Source of the DNA: Hyphomicrobiales bacterium
GTDB taxonomy: Bacteria; Pseudomonadota; Alphaproteobacteria; Rhizobiales; CAYWUX01
Direction of reading: 5' to 3'
Assembly (NCBI GenBank): GCA_028279265.1
Contig: JANQOC010000477.1
Coordinates: 1-6,423 of the forward strand
Length of the DNA: 6,423 bases
Shown: in pieces, positions 6,233-6,423 of the stretch
Layout: every line of letters starts with the position of its first letter
Numbering within the stretch: position 1 is the first letter of the stretch
Notes under the pieces: generated by a model
Seen by the model: only the letters and a program-made list of their open reading frames with translations
Databases searched by the model: none
Told to the model about the DNA's origin: nothing
Position numbers and translations under genes: made by a program

Positions 6233-6257
6233 GTCGTATCAGCCCCTTAGATACGAC
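6233..6257. repeat. Perfect 8-bp inverted repeat, candidate operator or leader hairpin
   Basis: GTCGTATC (6233-6240) and GATACGAC (6250-6257) are exact reverse complements around a 9-nt spacer. There is no T-tract after it on either strand, so it is not a standard terminator. The half-site core CGTATC occurs a third time at 6299-6304. A second pairing, GCTGATA (6211-6217) with TATCAGC (6237-6243), would compete with it because both use 6237-6240. It would lie just downstream of the + strand start site suggested by the FNR-type box. Confidence 0.55.
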
Positions 6258-6330
6258 TAAAAACCTATTGTATGTCGACTACAGACTTAATAAAGTTACG
6301 TATCAAAACTGAAGAATTTCAGAAAACAAA

Positions 6331-6336
6331 GGGAGA
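6331..6336 (+). promoter_or_regulatory. Ribosome-binding site of the Tat-exported protein
   Basis: GGGAGA lies 6 nt before the ATG at 6343, at good strength and spacing, and supports this as the true start. Confidence 0.8.
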
Positions 6337-6342
6337 AAGTTT

Positions 6343-6423
6343 ATGGATCGTCGTTCCTTCATGAAAAAGGCCGGCCTGGCAACGGGTGCAGCCGCGGCCG
6401 CGACAACATTTGCAACACCGGCA
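6343..6423 (+). CDS. Tat-exported protein, probably a solute-binding protein; 3' end outside window
   Basis: Only 27 residues are visible and the frame runs off the window edge. They form a twin-arginine signal peptide: charged n-region with DRRSFMKKAG (residues 2-11, Arg3-Arg4 being the twin pair), then an alanine/threonine-rich hydrophobic stretch, ending at ATPA where a cleavage site would be expected a few residues later. Leaders of this form are very common on alphaproteobacterial TRAP-type (DctP) and ABC solute-binding proteins. It diverges from the CoA-transferase operon, which would suit uptake of the acid that the operon activates. Other Tat substrates such as oxidoreductases cannot be excluded because the mature protein is not visible. 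The export signal is clear and the solute-binding role is an inference. Confidence 0.75.
   Translation, partial: MDRRSFMKKAGLATGAAAAATTFATPA

Noticed and set aside
6268..6296. Alternative + strand promoter TTGTAT-N17-TAAAGT before the Tat-exported protein
   Set aside because: Spacing is right but the -35 matches only 3 of 6 and the -10 4 of 6 bases, which is common by chance in this A+T-rich stretch.
6184..6312. A 42-codon + strand reading frame from ATG in the divergent gap
   Set aside because: It has no ribosome-binding site, its start lies inside the FNR-type box, it spans the inverted repeats, and the peptide resembles no family I know. It is most likely chance.

Overview
The window looks like chromosome from a proteobacterium, most likely a marine or soil alphaproteobacterium. 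The reasons are a roughly balanced G+C content, a Tat-dependent leader of the kind common on alphaproteobacterial solute-binding proteins, a membrane-bound cytochrome-c urate oxidase, and a CaiB/BaiF CoA-transferase paired with a crotonase. This placement is an inference from gene content. No rRNA, tRNA, CRISPR array, insertion sequence or phage signature was seen.

Region 1 (1-3895) is a purine module. The 3' end of a puuD-type urate oxidase (+ strand, cut by the window edge) converges on an NCS2 purine permease (- strand) across a bidirectional hairpin terminator (522-552). Upstream of the permease on the - strand lie an 8-oxoguanine deaminase and, 16 nt before it, a xanthine-guanine phosphoribosyltransferase (gpt). 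Together they can take up oxidised purines (permease), return intact guanine/xanthine to the nucleotide pool (Gpt), turn damaged guanine into urate (8-oxoguanine deaminase), and oxidise urate with electrons passing to cytochrome c (PuuD). The permease has its own 104-bp leader with a nearly perfect 20-bp palindrome (1931-1950), a good candidate operator.

Region 2 (4004-6045) is a two-gene acyl-CoA operon on the - strand: a family III CoA-transferase followed after 53 nt by an enoyl-CoA hydratase/isomerase-family protein. The latter starts at TTG and lacks both glutamates of the standard hydratase active site, so its reaction is probably not ordinary enoyl-CoA hydration.

Region 3 (6046-6423) is a 297-bp divergent control region. 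It holds a likely promoter for the CoA-transferase operon, an FNR/FixK-type box, a perfect 8-bp inverted repeat and a third copy of its half-site. It ends with the start of a + strand gene of which only a twin-arginine signal peptide is visible, probably a TRAP-type or other solute-binding protein. An imported organic acid could be activated by the CoA-transferase and processed by the crotonase; this is inferred from gene order only.

No wholly unknown gene family is present. The points most worth following are the gpt/8-oxoguanine deaminase coupling, the 20-bp palindrome, the atypical crotonase active site and the layered regulatory sites in the divergent region.
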